Below are positions 1-9,792 of a stretch of DNA of 64,000 bases, in pieces. The position numbers and the translations under genes were made by a program. This DNA comes from Isoperla grammatica (taxonomy: Eukaryota; Arthropoda; Insecta; Plecoptera; Perlodidae): contig OX246741.1 in the NCBI GenBank assembly GCA_945910005.1, forward strand, positions 46,737,432 through 46,801,431, in the 5' to 3' direction. The notes beneath the pieces were generated by a model that saw only the letters and a list, made by a program, of their open reading frames with translations, did not search any database and was not told the origin of the DNA. Numbering within the stretch: the first letter of the stretch is position 1; every line of letters begins with the position of its first letter.

Positions 1-1239
1 TATATAGGAACTCGCATCTGACACCAAGGGCTGTAACTGTCTTGCTAAAAACTTTGACAAGTTGTATGAGGGAGCCTGTATTGCGCTAACAATGGGTCTC
101 AGAGGGAAATTAGCTTTGTGGACTTTAGGTAATCCATATAAGCGTGGAACACGTGAATTAGACGGTAAAATCTGACGTTTAGTTTCATCATCCAGTGTTG
201 ACCGCTTTATACTGTCAACAATCTGCTTTTCAATTTTAGTGATAGGGTTGCGTTTAACTTTCTCATATGCTGGATCTTTCAGTAGTTCGTGAACTTGAGC
301 TTTGTACTCTTCTGTTTTCATGACAACAGTAGCATTCCCTTTATCCGCGGAAAGTACTAACAAATCAGTTCTCTTCCTCAAGTTCTTTAACGCCCTGTGT
401 TCAGCCCCACTAATATTTTGGCATGGAGGTTTTGCTAAACGAATAATTCTAGCTGTTTCTGCTCGAATTTCCTCCGCTTTATTACATGGAAGCCCCACAA
501 TAGCTGTTTCCACCCCGCATATGATGTCTTCCACAGGTATTTGTTTCGGCGCAATAGCAAAATTAAACCCTTTCTTAAGCACGGAAACAGTAGCCTCGTC
601 AAAGGACTCATCTGTCCGATTGTAAATTACTTTGTTAACGTCAAGAGGTGTTGTCACAGCGTTGTGCTGTCGTTTTACGAGTTTATTAAACTTCGCTACT
701 TGTTTGCGTGTAGTTATGGAATGACTCACCTCGGCGTGTTGTGCTGATGCCGAATCCACCTTCTCAAAAAGCACAGGATGCAACACACTTGCTAACCGTT
801 GATGAGCCTCATACAGCTGTTGAGCATTCTTGTCTAAGTCACGACGTGTTTCACGAATCTCGGCTCGAAGGATGGCTTCACTTGCACGTTTCAGAATGCG
901 ACGTGTTGAAGGAGAATTTTTATGATATGTAATACGAGAAAAGTCAGGGACAACGTCACTATCCCTACACCGTAAAAGAAAACTAAGGTTACACAAAAGT
1001 TGGGCCTTCTTCGAACGCAACTTATCAAACTTCCTTGATAACATGGATATCTCCTCCCCGTAGAGGCGAGTTAAAACTTGTCGTAGGCTTTCGCGGCCGG
1101 AGTCATTATTAAAACTTGGCTGTCGGGTTTCGCCGCGTCCATGGATAAAAAAGTCCTGACGTTTCGGGCCGATTGCACGGTCCATCTTCAGAGGAATAAA
1201 AACTCTAGAAGAGTACACACACGGAACAAACCTACTCAA
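1..1239 (-). CDS. PLE polyprotein, N-terminal 413 codons (continues beyond window)
   Basis: This is the first 413 codons of the 852-residue PLE protein, read leftwards from the ATG at 1239 and running off the window at base 1. It stays open throughout. It holds the N-terminal basic and coiled region and the start of the RT domain, including the GLPKVHK block (around residue 369). The catalytic YVDD and the GIY-YIG domain lie outside the window. Relative to the neighbouring copy it has one visible missense change, YEKLKRN to YEKVKRN. Whether the rest of this copy is intact cannot be seen. Confidence 0.85.
   Translation of the reverse strand, partial: MSRFVPCVYSSRVFIPLKMDRAIGPKRQDFFIHGRGETRQPSFNNDSGRESLRQVLTRLYGEEISMLSRKFDKLRSKKAQLLCNLSFLLRCRDSDVVPDFSRITYHKNSPSTRRILKRASEAILRAEIRETRRDLDKNAQQLYEAHQRLASVLHPVLFEKVDSASAQHAEVSHSITTRKQVAKFNKLVKRQHNAVTTPLDVNKVIYNRTDESFDEATVSVLKKGFNFAIAPKQIPVEDIICGVETAIVGLPCNKAEEIRAETARIIRLAKPPCQNISGAEHRALKNLRKRTDLLVLSADKGNATVVMKTEEYKAQVHELLKDPAYEKVKRNPITKIEKQIVDSIKRSTLDDETKRQILPSNSRVPRLYGLPKVHKANFPLRPIVSAIQAPSYNLSKFLARQLQPLVSDASSYI
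1154..1195 (-). ncRNA. Hammerhead ribozyme-like motif of PLE (copy 1)
   Basis: On the minus strand the core CTGAAGA (1185-1191) is followed by a hairpin and GAAACGTC (1158-1165), with TCCT/AGGA forming stem I. The motif is identical to the plus-strand copy at 6129-6170, where the full folding is described. Hammerhead motifs are known in the pseudo-LTRs of Penelope-like elements. Confidence 0.6.
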
Positions 1240-1286
1240 TCCAGCCCGTCCGTGTGTGTCAACCCAAACCAGTCGTGCAGTTAGTT

Positions 1287-3845
1287 TTATTCGTTAGCTG
1301 GCGTCTGCGCACTGTCTTCCCGCCCAGCTATTGACGTCACTCTGTTCAAATCCCGTTTGAGCCGCTCTATGGTCGGTTTCCACGTTCTACTAAGTTTCAA
1401 ACCATCTTCACGGTTGAAATTATCCGGGTGCTTTTCAATTTCCACCGCCTCCCGGACAAGACGAGGCCTGTAGTTCTGAAAAGCCGCCAATACCCGGGTT
1501 TCTTCAAAGTTGATGCGATGACACTTAGTAACGCTATGCTCCGCCAACGCACACTTGTCAGTATGCCCTAATCTTGTGTGGCTCATATGTTCTTTAAGGC
1601 GAGTGGATATTTTTCTGCCCGTTTGTCCTATGTATACCTCATCACAAGCGCCACATGGTTTTTCATATACCCCCGGTACATCTAAACGTGGGAGCTCATC
1701 CTTAACCGGATTAAACATCGTGGAAAGCTTTCTGTTAGTACTGTAAACAGTATGAATACCTTGTTTTCGTAACAGTTTGCCAATACGATCTGTCGTATTC
1801 TCAACGTACGGCAAGAAAGCACGAGAAACACGTTCCGGCTGTACTAGTGGCGAAGCTAGAGGTAGGGCTGGTGCACACGGTCTCTTTCGAAATGCCTGTG
1901 AAACCTCACTATTCGTATAGCCATTCTGTAGAAGCATTCCACGAAGTGTACGGCATTCATCGGCTAGATGTTCTTTGTCTGAGATTCTTCCTGCCCTACA
2001 CGCTAACGTGTTCAAAACAGCGCGTTTCTGCCCAGGATGATGGTGCGAGTTGGCGTTTAGATATCGCCCCGTGTGTGTAGCCTTTCTATATACAGAATGA
2101 CTAAGCGTGCCATCACACTTGCGCCTCAGTAACACATCGAGGAATGGGAGCTCTCCATTTACCTCAACTTCCATAGTGAACTTGATGTTATTGTTTAAAC
2201 TATTGAGATAATTGAGGAAATTCGTTAACTCTTCCCTTCCATGGGGCCATACAGCAAACGTGTCGTCTACGTATCGAAAGTAATGCGAAGGTTTCAGTGT
2301 CGCATTATTTAAAGCATCAACTTCAAACTTCTCCATGTATAGATTAGCTACAGCAGGTGAAACAGGTGATCCCATGGGCGTACCGTCAATTTGTTTATAA
2401 AATTCTCCGTCAAACATAAAAAAGGTTGAGTTTAAAACAGTCTCCATCAATGTAGCAATATTTCCAGGATATTTTTCTTTTATCACATCAGCCGCTTCCT
2501 TAATAGGTATATTAGTAAACAAAGACGTTACATCAAAACTGACCATAATGTCTTGCTCATCTAAACGTATGCCTTGAACTATGCTTATAAAATGCAGTAA
2601 ATCTTTTATATAGGAACTCGCATCTGACACCAAGGGCTGTAACTGTCTTGCTAAAAACTTTGACAAGTTGTATGAGGGAGCCTGTATTGCGCTAACAATG
2701 GGTCTCAGAGGGAAATTAGCTTTGTGGACTTTAGGTAATCCATATAAGCGTGGAACACGTGAATTAGACGGTAAAATCTGACGTTTAGTTTCATCATCCA
2801 GTGTTGACCGCTTTATACTGTCAACAATCTGCTTTTCAATTTTAGTGATAGGGTTGCGTTTAAGTTTCTCATATGCTGGATCTTTCAGTAGTTCGTGAAC
2901 TTGAGCTTTGTACTCTTCTGTTTTCATGACAACAGTAGCATTCCCTTTATCCGCGGAAAGTACTAACAAATCAGTTCTCTTCCTCAAGTTCTTTAACGCC
3001 CTGTGTTCAGCCCCACTAATATTTTGGCATGGAGGTTTTGCTAAACGAATAATTCTAGCTGTTTCTGCTCGAATTTCCTCCGCTTTATTACATGGAAGCC
3101 CCACAATAGCTGTTTCCACCCCGCATATGATGTCTTCCACAGGTATTTGTTTCGGCGCAATAGCAAAATTAAACCCTTTCTTAAGCACGGAAACAGTAGC
3201 CTCGTCAAAGGACTCATCTGTCCGATTGTAAATTACTTTGTTAACGTCAAGAGGTGTTGTCACAGCGTTGTGCTGTCGTTTTACGAGTTTATTAAACTTC
3301 GCTACTTGTTTGCGTGTAGTTATGGAATGACTCACCTCGGCGTGTTGTGCTGATGCCGAATCCACCTTCTCAAAAAGCACAGGATGCAACACACTTGCTA
3401 ACCGTTGATGAGCCTCATACAGCTGTTGAGCATTCTTGTCTAAGTCACGACGTGTTTCACGAATCTCGGCTCGAAGGATGGCTTCACTTGCACGTTTCAG
3501 AATGCGACGTGTTGAAGGAGAATTTTTATGATATGTAATACGAGAAAAGTCAGGGACAACGTCACTATCCCTACACCGTAAAAGAAAACTAAGGTTACAC
3601 AAAAGTTGGGCCTTCTTCGAACGCAACTTATCAAACTTCCTTGATAACATGGATATCTCCTCCCCGTAGAGGCGAGTTAAAACTTGTCGTAGGCTTTCGC
3701 GGCCGGAGTCATTATTAAAACTTGGCTGTCGGGTTTCGCCGCGTCCATGGATAAAAAAGTCCTGACGTTTCGGGCCGATTGCACGGTCCATCTTCAGAGG
3801 AATAAAAACTCTAGAAGAGTACACACACGGAACAAACCTACTCAA
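1287..3845 (-). CDS. Penelope-like reverse transcriptase with GIY-YIG endonuclease, full length
   Basis: The 852-aa ORF is uninterrupted. An RT domain spans roughly residues 300-600, with GLPKVHK (369-375), SFDVTSLFTNI (436 onward), GTPMGSPVSP (488 onward) and the catalytic YVDD (525-528). A C-terminal GIY-YIG nuclease has V726-Y727 and Y738-I739-G740, with R744 following. CxxC (731/734) and HxxxxxCH residues are consistent with the zinc-binding part typical of PLE nucleases. RT plus GIY-YIG defines endonuclease-positive Penelope elements, which prime cDNA synthesis at nicked chromosomal DNA. Private changes against the other copies include I729K next to the GIY motif, S to C in TDKSAL, and S to L in IKDSLHF; these may weaken this copy. 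The ATG is the first in the frame, but about 27 codons lie upstream of a predicted ribozyme cleavage point, so the working start may be M66. Confidence 0.92.
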   Translation of the reverse strand: MSRFVPCVYSSRVFIPLKMDRAIGPKRQDFFIHGRGETRQPSFNNDSGRESLRQVLTRLYGEEISMLSRKFDKLRSKKAQLLCNLSFLLRCRDSDVVPDFSRITYHKNSPSTRRILKRASEAILRAEIRETRRDLDKNAQQLYEAHQRLASVLHPVLFEKVDSASAQHAEVSHSITTRKQVAKFNKLVKRQHNAVTTPLDVNKVIYNRTDESFDEATVSVLKKGFNFAIAPKQIPVEDIICGVETAIVGLPCNKAEEIRAETARIIRLAKPPCQNISGAEHRALKNLRKRTDLLVLSADKGNATVVMKTEEYKAQVHELLKDPAYEKLKRNPITKIEKQIVDSIKRSTLDDETKRQILPSNSRVPRLYGLPKVHKANFPLRPIVSAIQAPSYNLSKFLARQLQPLVSDASSYIKDLLHFISIVQGIRLDEQDIMVSFDVTSLFTNIPIKEAADVIKEKYPGNIATLMETVLNSTFFMFDGEFYKQIDGTPMGSPVSPAVANLYMEKFEVDALNNATLKPSHYFRYVDDTFAVWPHGREELTNFLNYLNSLNNNIKFTMEVEVNGELPFLDVLLRRKCDGTLSHSVYRKATHTGRYLNANSHHHPGQKRAVLNTLACRAGRISDKEHLADECRTLRGMLLQNGYTNSEVSQAFRKRPCAPALPLASPLVQPERVSRAFLPYVENTTDRIGKLLRKQGIHTVYSTNRKLSTMFNPVKDELPRLDVPGVYEKPCGACDEVYIGQTGRKISTRLKEHMSHTRLGHTDKCALAEHSVTKCHRINFEETRVLAAFQNYRPRLVREAVEIEKHPDNFNREDGLKLSRTWKPTIERLKRDLNRVTSIAGREDSAQTPANE
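3760..3801 (-). ncRNA. Hammerhead ribozyme-like motif of PLE (copy 2)
   Basis: Same motif as at 1154-1195, exactly 2606 bp away: minus-strand CTGAAGA, a hairpin, then GAAACGTC with predicted cleavage after the final C (base 3764). It overlaps the first codons of the ORF ending at 1287. Confidence 0.6.
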
Positions 3846-3892
3846 TCCAGCCCGTCCGTGTGTGTCAACCCAAACCAGTCGTGCAGTTAGTT

Positions 3893-5898
3893 TTATTCGT
3901 TAGCTGGCGTCTGCGCACTGTCTTCCCGCCCAGCTATTGACGTCACTCTGTTCAAATCCCGTTTGAGCCGCTCTATGGTCGGTTTCCACGTTCTACTAAG
4001 TTTCAAACCATCTTCACGGTTGAAATTATCCGGGTGCTTTTCAATTTCCACCGCCTCCCGGACAAGACGAGGCCTGTAGTTCTGAATAGCCGCCAATACC
4101 CGGGTTTCTTCAAAGTTGATGCGATGACACTTAGTAACGCTATGCTCCGCCAACGCCGACTTGTCAGTATGCCCTAATCTTGTGTGGCTCATATGTTCTT
4201 TAAGGCGAGTGGATATTTTTCTGCCCGTTTGTCCTATGTATACCTCATCACAAGCGCCACATGGTATTTCATATACCCCCGGTACATCTAAACGTGGGAG
4301 CTCATCCTTAACCGGATTAAACATCGTGGAAAGCTTTCTGTTAGTACTGTAAACAGTATGAATACCTTGTTTTCGTAACAGTTTGCCAATACGATCTGTC
4401 GTATTCTCAACGTACGGCAAGAAAGCACGAGAAACACGTTCCGGCTGTACTAGTGGCGAAGCTAGAGGTAGGGCTGGTGCACACGGTCTCTTTCGAAATG
4501 CCTGTGAAACCTCACTATTCGTATAGCCATTCTGTAGAAGCATTCCACGAAGTGTACGGCATTCATCGGCTAGATGTTCTTTGTCTGAGATTCTTCCTGC
4601 CCTACACGCTAACGTGTTCAAAACAGCGCGTTTCTGCCCAGGATGATGGTGCGAGTTGGCGTTTAGATATCGCCCCGTGTGTGTAGCCTTTCTATATACA
4701 GAATGACTAAGCGTGCCATCACACTTGCGCCTCAGTAACACATCGAGGAATGGGAGCTCTCCATTTACCTCAACTTCCATAGTGAACTTGATGTTATTGT
4801 TTAAACTATTGTGATAATTGAGGAAATTCGTTAACTCTTCCCTTCCATGGGGCCATACAGCAAACGTGTCGTCTACGTATCGAAAGTAATGCGAAGGTTT
4901 CAGTGTCGCATTATTTAAAGCATCAACTTCAAACTTCTCCATGTATAGATTAGCTACAGCAGGTGAAACAGGTGATCCCATGGGCGTACCGTCAATTTGT
5001 TTATAAAATTCTCCGTCAAACATAAAAAAGGTTGAGTTTAAAACAGTCTCCATCAATGTAGCAATATTTCCAGGATATTTTTCTTTTATCACATCAGCCG
5101 CTTCCTTAATAGGTATATTAGTAAACAAAGACGTTACATCAAAACTGACCATAATGTCTTGCTCATCTAAACGTATGCCTTGAACTATGCTTATAAAATG
5201 CAGTGAATCTTTTATATAGGAACTCGCATCTGACACCAAGGGCTGTAACTGTCTTGCTAAAAACTTTGACAAGTTGTATGAGGGAGCCTGTATTGCGCTA
5301 ACAATGGGTCTCAGAGGGAAATTAGCTTTGTGGACTTTAGGTAATCCATATAAGCGTGGAACACGTGAATTAGACGGTAAAATCTGACGTTTAGTTTCAT
5401 CATCCAGTGTTGACCGCTTTATACTGTCAACAATCTGCTTTTCAATTTTAGTGATAGGGTTGCGTTTAAGTTTCTCATATGCTGGATCTTTCAGTAGTTC
5501 GTGAACTTGAGCTTTGTACTCTTCTGTTTTCATGACAACAGTAGCATTCCCTTTATCCGCGGAAAGTACTAACAAATCAGTTCTCTTCCTCAAGTTCTTT
5601 AACGCCCTGTGTTCAGCCCCACTAATATTTTGGCATGGAGGTTTTGCTAAACGAATAATTCTAGCTGTTTCTGCTCGAATTTCCTCCGCTTTATTACATG
5701 GAAGCCCCACAATAGCTGTTTCCACCCCGCATATGATGTCTTCCACAGGTATTTGTTTCGGCGCAATAGCAAAATTAAACCCTTTCTTAAGCACGGAAAC
5801 AGTAGCCTCGTCAAAGGACTCATCTGTCCGATTGTAAATTACTTTGTTAACGTCAAAAGGTGTTGTCACAGCGTTGTGCTGTCGTTTTACGAGTTTAT
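3893..5898 (-). pseudogene. 5'-truncated Penelope-like RT/GIY-YIG copy
   Basis: This copy matches the full-length protein from about residue 185 to the C-terminus, but sequence identity stops at 5898, so the N-terminal 184 codons and the 5' ribozyme are missing. RT motifs (YVDD) and the GIY-YIG domain (VYEIPC...VYIGQTG) are intact. An in-frame methionine at 5869 arises only because of a V to M change and is not the family start. 5' truncation is usual for elements copied by target-primed reverse transcription. A 6-bp stretch (5899-5904) separates it from the inverted plus-strand element. Confidence 0.88.
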
Positions 5899-5904
5899 AG
5901 TAGT

Positions 5905-6037
5905 TTTCAACCGTGAAGATGGTTTGAAACTTAGTAGAACGTGGAAACCGACCATAGAGCGGCTCAAACGGGATTTGAACAGAGTGACGTCAATAGCTGG
6001 GCGGGAAGACAGTGCGCAGACGCCAGCTAACGAATAA
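5905..6037 (+). pseudogene. PLE C-terminal fragment within upstream pseudo-LTR
   Basis: This encodes the last 43 or so residues of the PLE protein (from NREDGLKLSRTW to the C-terminal PANE and stop) and has no RT or nuclease core. It is the 3' part of a tandem predecessor unit and forms the left pseudo-LTR of the plus-strand element. Confidence 0.85.
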
Positions 6038-6084
6038 AACTAACTGCACGACTGGTTTGGGTTGACACACACGGACGGGCTGGA

Positions 6085-8643
6085 TTGAGTAGGTTTGTTC
6101 CGTGTGTGTACTCTTCTAGAGTTTTTATTCCTCTGAAGATGGACCGTGCAATCGGCCCGAAACGTCAGGACTTTTTTATCCATGGACGCGGCGAAACCCG
6201 ACAGCCAAGTTTTAATAATGACTCCGGCCGCGAAAGCCTACGACAAGTTTTAACTCGCCTCTACGGGGAGGAGATATCCATGTTATCAAGGAAGTTTGAT
6301 AAGTTGCGTTCGAAGAAGGCCCAACTTTTGTGTAACCTTAGTTTTCTTTTACGGTGTAGGGATAGTGACGTTGTCCCTGACTTTTCTCGTATTACATATC
6401 ATAAAAATTCTCCTTCAACACGTCGCATTCTGAAACGTGCAAGTGAAGCCATCCTTCGAGCCGAGATTCGTGAAACACGTCGTGACTTAGACAAGAATGC
6501 TCAACAGCTGTATGAGGCTCATCAACGGTTAGCAAGTGTGTTGCATCCTGTGCTTTTTGAGAAGGTGGATTCGGCATCAGCACAACACGCCGAGGTGAGT
6601 CATTCCATAACTACACGCAAACAAGTAGCGAAGTTTAATAAACTCGTAAAACGACAGCACAACGCTGTGACAACACCTCTTGACGTTAACAAAGTAATTT
6701 ACAATCGGACAGATGAGTCCTTTGACGAGGCTACTGTTTCCGTGCTTAAGAAAGGGTTTAATTTTGCTATTGCGCCGAAACAAATACCTGTGGAAGACAT
6801 CATATGCGGGGTGGAAACAGCTATTGTGGGGCTTCCATGTAATAAAGCGGAGGAAATTCGAGCAGAAACAGCTAGAATTATTCGTTTAGCAAAACCTCCA
6901 TGCCAAAATATTAGTGGGGCTGAACGCAGGGCGTTAAAGAACTTGAGGAAGAGAACTGATTTGTTAGTACTTTCCGCGGATAAAGGGAATGCTACTGTTG
7001 TCATGAAAACAGAAGAGTACAAAGCTCAAGTTCACGAACTACTGAAAGATCCAGCATATGAGAAACTTAAACGCAACCCTATCACTAAAATTGAAAAGCA
7101 GATTGTTGACAGTATAAAGCGGTCAACACTGGATGATGAAACTAAACGTCAGATTTTACCGTCTAATTCACGTGTTCCACGCTTATATGGATTACCTAAA
7201 GTCCACAAAGCTAATTTCCCTCTGAGACCCATTGTTAGCGCAATACAGGCTCCCTCATACAACTTGTCAAAGTTTTTAGCAAGACAGTTACAGCCCTTGG
7301 TGTCAGATGCGAGTTCCTATATAAAAGATTCACTGCATTTTATAAGCATAGTTCAAGGCATACGTTTAGATGAGCAAGACATTATGGTCAGTTTTGATGT
7401 AACGTCTTTGTTTACTAATATACCTATTAAGGAAGCGGCTGATGTGATAAAAGAAAAATATCCTGGAAATATTGCTACATTGATGGAGACTGTTTTAAAC
7501 TCAACCTTTTTTATGTTTGACGGAGAATTTTATAAACAAATTGACGGTACGCCCATGGGATCACCTGTTTCACCTGCTGTAGCTAATCTATACATGGAGA
7601 AGTTTGAAGTTGATGCTTTAAATAATGCGACACTGAAACCTTCGCATTACTTTCGATACGTAGACGACACGTTTGCTGTATGGCCCCATGGAAGGGAAGA
7701 GTTAACGAATTTCCTCAATTATCTCAATAGTTTAAACAATAACATCAAGTTCACTATGGAAGTTGAGGTAAATGGAGAGCTCCCATTCCTCGATGTGTTA
7801 CTGAGGCGCAAGTGTGATGGCACGCTTAGTCATTCTGTATATAGAAAGGCTACACACACGGGGCGATATCTAAACGCCAACTCGCACCATCATCCTGGGC
7901 AGAAACGCGCTGTTTTGAACACGTTAGCGTGTAGGGCAGGAAGAATCTCAGACAAAGAACATCTAGCCGATGAATGCCGTACACTTCGTGGAATGCTTCT
8001 ACAGAATGGCTATACGAATAGTGAGGTTTCACAGGCATTTCGAAAGAGACCGTGTGCACCAGCCCTACCTCTAGCTTCGCCACTAGTACAGCCGGAACGT
8101 GTTTCTCGTGCTTTCTTGCCGTACGTTGAGAATACGACAGATCGTATTGGCAAACTGTTACGAAAACAAGGTATTCATACTGTTTACAGTACTAACAGAA
8201 AGCTTTCCACGATGTTTAATCCGGTTAAGGATGAGCTCCCACGTTTAGATGTACCGGGGGTATATGAAATACCATGTGGCGCTTGTGATGAGGTATACAT
8301 AGGACAAACGGGCAGAAAAATATCCACTCGCCTTAAAGAACATATGAGCCACACAAGATTAGGGCATACTGACAAGTCGGCGTTGGCGGAGCATAGCGTT
8401 ACTAAGTGTCATCGCATCAACTTTGAAGAAACCCGGGTATTGGCGGCTATTCAGAACTACAGGCCTCGTCTTGTCCGGGAGGCGGTGGAAATTGAAAAGC
8501 ACCCGGATAATTTCAACCGTGAAGATGGTTTGAAACTTGGTAGAACGTGGAAACCGACCATAGAGCGGCTCAAACGGGATTTGAACAGAGTGACGTCAAT
8601 AGCTGGGCGGGAAGACAGTGCGCAGACGCCAGCTAACGAATAA
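6085..8643 (+). CDS. Penelope-like reverse transcriptase with GIY-YIG endonuclease, full length
   Basis: An intact 852-aa protein, nearly identical to the minus-strand copy at 1287-3845. Motifs in order: RT block GLPKVHK (369-375), SFDVTSLF (436-443), GTPMGSP (488-494), catalytic YVDD (525-528), then GIY-YIG (V726-Y727, Y738-I739-G740, R744) with the C731/C734 pair. All catalytic signatures are present and the GIY-flanking residues match the consensus, so this is the best candidate for an active copy. Differences from other copies include H to R in GAEHRAL and S to G in LKLSRTW. Codons 17-28 overlap the hammerhead-like motif; an RNA cleaved there would have M66 (base 6280) as its first in-frame ATG. 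Confidence 0.93.
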   Translation: MSRFVPCVYSSRVFIPLKMDRAIGPKRQDFFIHGRGETRQPSFNNDSGRESLRQVLTRLYGEEISMLSRKFDKLRSKKAQLLCNLSFLLRCRDSDVVPDFSRITYHKNSPSTRRILKRASEAILRAEIRETRRDLDKNAQQLYEAHQRLASVLHPVLFEKVDSASAQHAEVSHSITTRKQVAKFNKLVKRQHNAVTTPLDVNKVIYNRTDESFDEATVSVLKKGFNFAIAPKQIPVEDIICGVETAIVGLPCNKAEEIRAETARIIRLAKPPCQNISGAERRALKNLRKRTDLLVLSADKGNATVVMKTEEYKAQVHELLKDPAYEKLKRNPITKIEKQIVDSIKRSTLDDETKRQILPSNSRVPRLYGLPKVHKANFPLRPIVSAIQAPSYNLSKFLARQLQPLVSDASSYIKDSLHFISIVQGIRLDEQDIMVSFDVTSLFTNIPIKEAADVIKEKYPGNIATLMETVLNSTFFMFDGEFYKQIDGTPMGSPVSPAVANLYMEKFEVDALNNATLKPSHYFRYVDDTFAVWPHGREELTNFLNYLNSLNNNIKFTMEVEVNGELPFLDVLLRRKCDGTLSHSVYRKATHTGRYLNANSHHHPGQKRAVLNTLACRAGRISDKEHLADECRTLRGMLLQNGYTNSEVSQAFRKRPCAPALPLASPLVQPERVSRAFLPYVENTTDRIGKLLRKQGIHTVYSTNRKLSTMFNPVKDELPRLDVPGVYEIPCGACDEVYIGQTGRKISTRLKEHMSHTRLGHTDKSALAEHSVTKCHRINFEETRVLAAIQNYRPRLVREAVEIEKHPDNFNREDGLKLGRTWKPTIERLKRDLNRVTSIAGREDSAQTPANE
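6129..6170 (+). ncRNA. Hammerhead ribozyme-like motif of PLE (copy 3)
   Basis: CTGAAGA at 6133-6139 fits the CUGANGA core. GGACCG (6141-6146) pairs with CGGCCC (6153-6158) apart from one A-C mismatch, around a TGCAAT loop, forming stem II. GAAA follows at 6159-6162, then CGTC with predicted cleavage after C6166. Stem I is TCCT (6129-6132) with AGGA (6167-6170). Stem III would be only the self-complementary ACGT, so efficient folding probably needs a dimer, as described for PLE hammerheads. One extra U (6140) before stem II departs from the minimal consensus. Confidence 0.62.
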
Positions 8644-8690
8644 AACTAACTGCACGACTGGTTTGGGTTGACACACACGGACGGGCTGGA

Positions 8691-8823
8691 TTGAGTAGGT
8701 TTGTTCCGTGTGTGTACTCTTCTAGAGTTTTTATTCCTCTGAAGATGGACCGTGCAATCGGCCCGAAACGTCAGGACTTTTTTATCCATGGACGCGGCGA
8801 AACCCGACAGCCAAGTTTTAATA
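8691..8823 (+). pseudogene. PLE N-terminal fragment within downstream pseudo-LTR
   Basis: This repeats the first 44 codons of the PLE ORF (MSRFVPCVYSS... to QPSFN). It then leaves the element at 8823 and runs into non-PLE sequence, so the short ORF continuing to 8885 is not a real protein. A further hammerhead-like motif lies inside it. Confidence 0.85.
8735..8776 (+). ncRNA. Hammerhead ribozyme-like motif of PLE (copy 4)
   Basis: Exact repeat of the 6129-6170 motif, 2606 bp downstream: CTGAAGA at 8739-8745 and GAAACGTC ending at 8772. Together with the upstream copy it would release a unit-length 2606-nt RNA if both cleave. Confidence 0.6.
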
Positions 8824-9215
8824 TATGTATTATGTTTGTATTCGCTGTTTTTTGGTTTTTGTTTCTATGTTATTGGTTTGCTTGAATTGAGCTGTTATTC
8901 TTTTTTCTAGTGTGAACCTTATAAATATTATAGAAATAGAATATAATTCTATAACACAATAATATAATTTTAGAGTTTTTTACTAATGATAGAATATTTT
9001 TCATTTTGGGTTTAGTTTGTTTGTACAGTAGCTACCAGTGTTTCAAACTTTAGATATGTCTATCCGATCCATAACTTTCTTTTTGTGTACTATCCACAGA
9101 CAAGCCACTTGAATGGCTTTGTGGTCAACGAATTAATTTTGTTACGTTGAAAGATGTAAACCTGTAATTATGCAATAAAAAAATATAAAAAAAAACAAAA
9201 CAAATTATTATTCTT
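8824..9215. other. AT-rich flank of the PLE cluster
   Basis: AT-rich sequence with no supported gene. An A-rich run at 9175-9200 leads into the TTA microsatellite. I saw no clear target-site duplication, because the other flank of the PLE cluster lies outside the window. Confidence 0.6.
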
Positions 9216-9219
9216 ATTA

Positions 9220-9330
9220 TAATTATTCTTCTTCTTCTTCTTATTATTATTATATTTATTATTATAATTATTTTTGTTATTATTATTATTATTATTTCTA
9301 TTGTTATTGTTAGTGTTATTATTATTATTA

Positions 9331-9411
<81 letters not shown>

Positions 9412-9418
9412 TTATTTA

Positions 9419-9470
<52 letters not shown>

Positions 9471-9530
9471 GTTATTATTATTATTATTATTATTGTTATT
9501 ATTATTATTATTTTTATTATTATTGTATTG
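9220..9530. repeat. (TTA)n microsatellite, interrupted
   Basis: About 310 bp of mostly TTA/ATT trinucleotides with scattered interruptions (TTC, TTG, TTTTTA). The long poly-Asn and poly-Leu reading frames across it are artefacts of the repeat. Confidence 0.95.
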
Positions 9531-9792
9531 TTGCAATACATACAAACTCGGTCAAAACCGGCATAAACATGTTGTACGGACATAAATGTCAAGTATTTCC
9601 ATGTGTTAACCTTATAAAAATCTACTTATAACTAATTCAATTTATCATTGTCCATATTATTTTTCCAAACCAAACTGGATGCTTTGTATGGTCGTGGCCG
9701 ATTTGTACTCATCTCAGCATTCACTCTTCGTACGGTGCAAAACCACGAAAACCACCATCAGGATGGAGAACTTCTTGAAGTCTTCATTCTTC

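Larger units (their letters stand above)
1..5898 (-). mobile_element. Penelope-like element, minus-strand head-to-tail tandem cluster
   Basis: Three consecutive copies of one retroelement lie in the same orientation with an exact 2606-bp period: position 1 aligns with 2607, and 2607 with 5213. The first copy is cut by the window edge, the second is complete, and the third is 5'-truncated at 5898. Copies differ by only a few substitutions, for example C versus G near position 258. The ORF starts 47 bp after the stop of the preceding unit, so there is almost no spacer. Tandem partial copies (pseudo-LTRs) and 5' truncation are known hallmarks of Penelope-like elements. Near identity suggests recent insertion or gene conversion. 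Confidence 0.9.
5905..8823 (+). mobile_element. Penelope-like element, plus-strand copy bounded by 313-bp pseudo-LTRs
   Basis: One complete ORF is flanked by two direct repeats, 5905-6217 and 8511-8823 (313 bp, offset 2606). Each consists of the element's 3' end, the 47-bp spacer and the start of the next unit. Identity ends at 5905 on the left and 8823 on the right, after which the sequence becomes AT-rich flank. This pLTR-ORF-pLTR structure, next to an oppositely oriented truncated copy, is the classic Penelope arrangement. Confidence 0.88.

Noticed and set aside
302..932. Short plus-strand ORFs opposite the PLE genes (also their copies 2.6 kb apart)
   Set aside because: Antisense shadows of the RT/GIY-YIG reading frame that recur in every copy.
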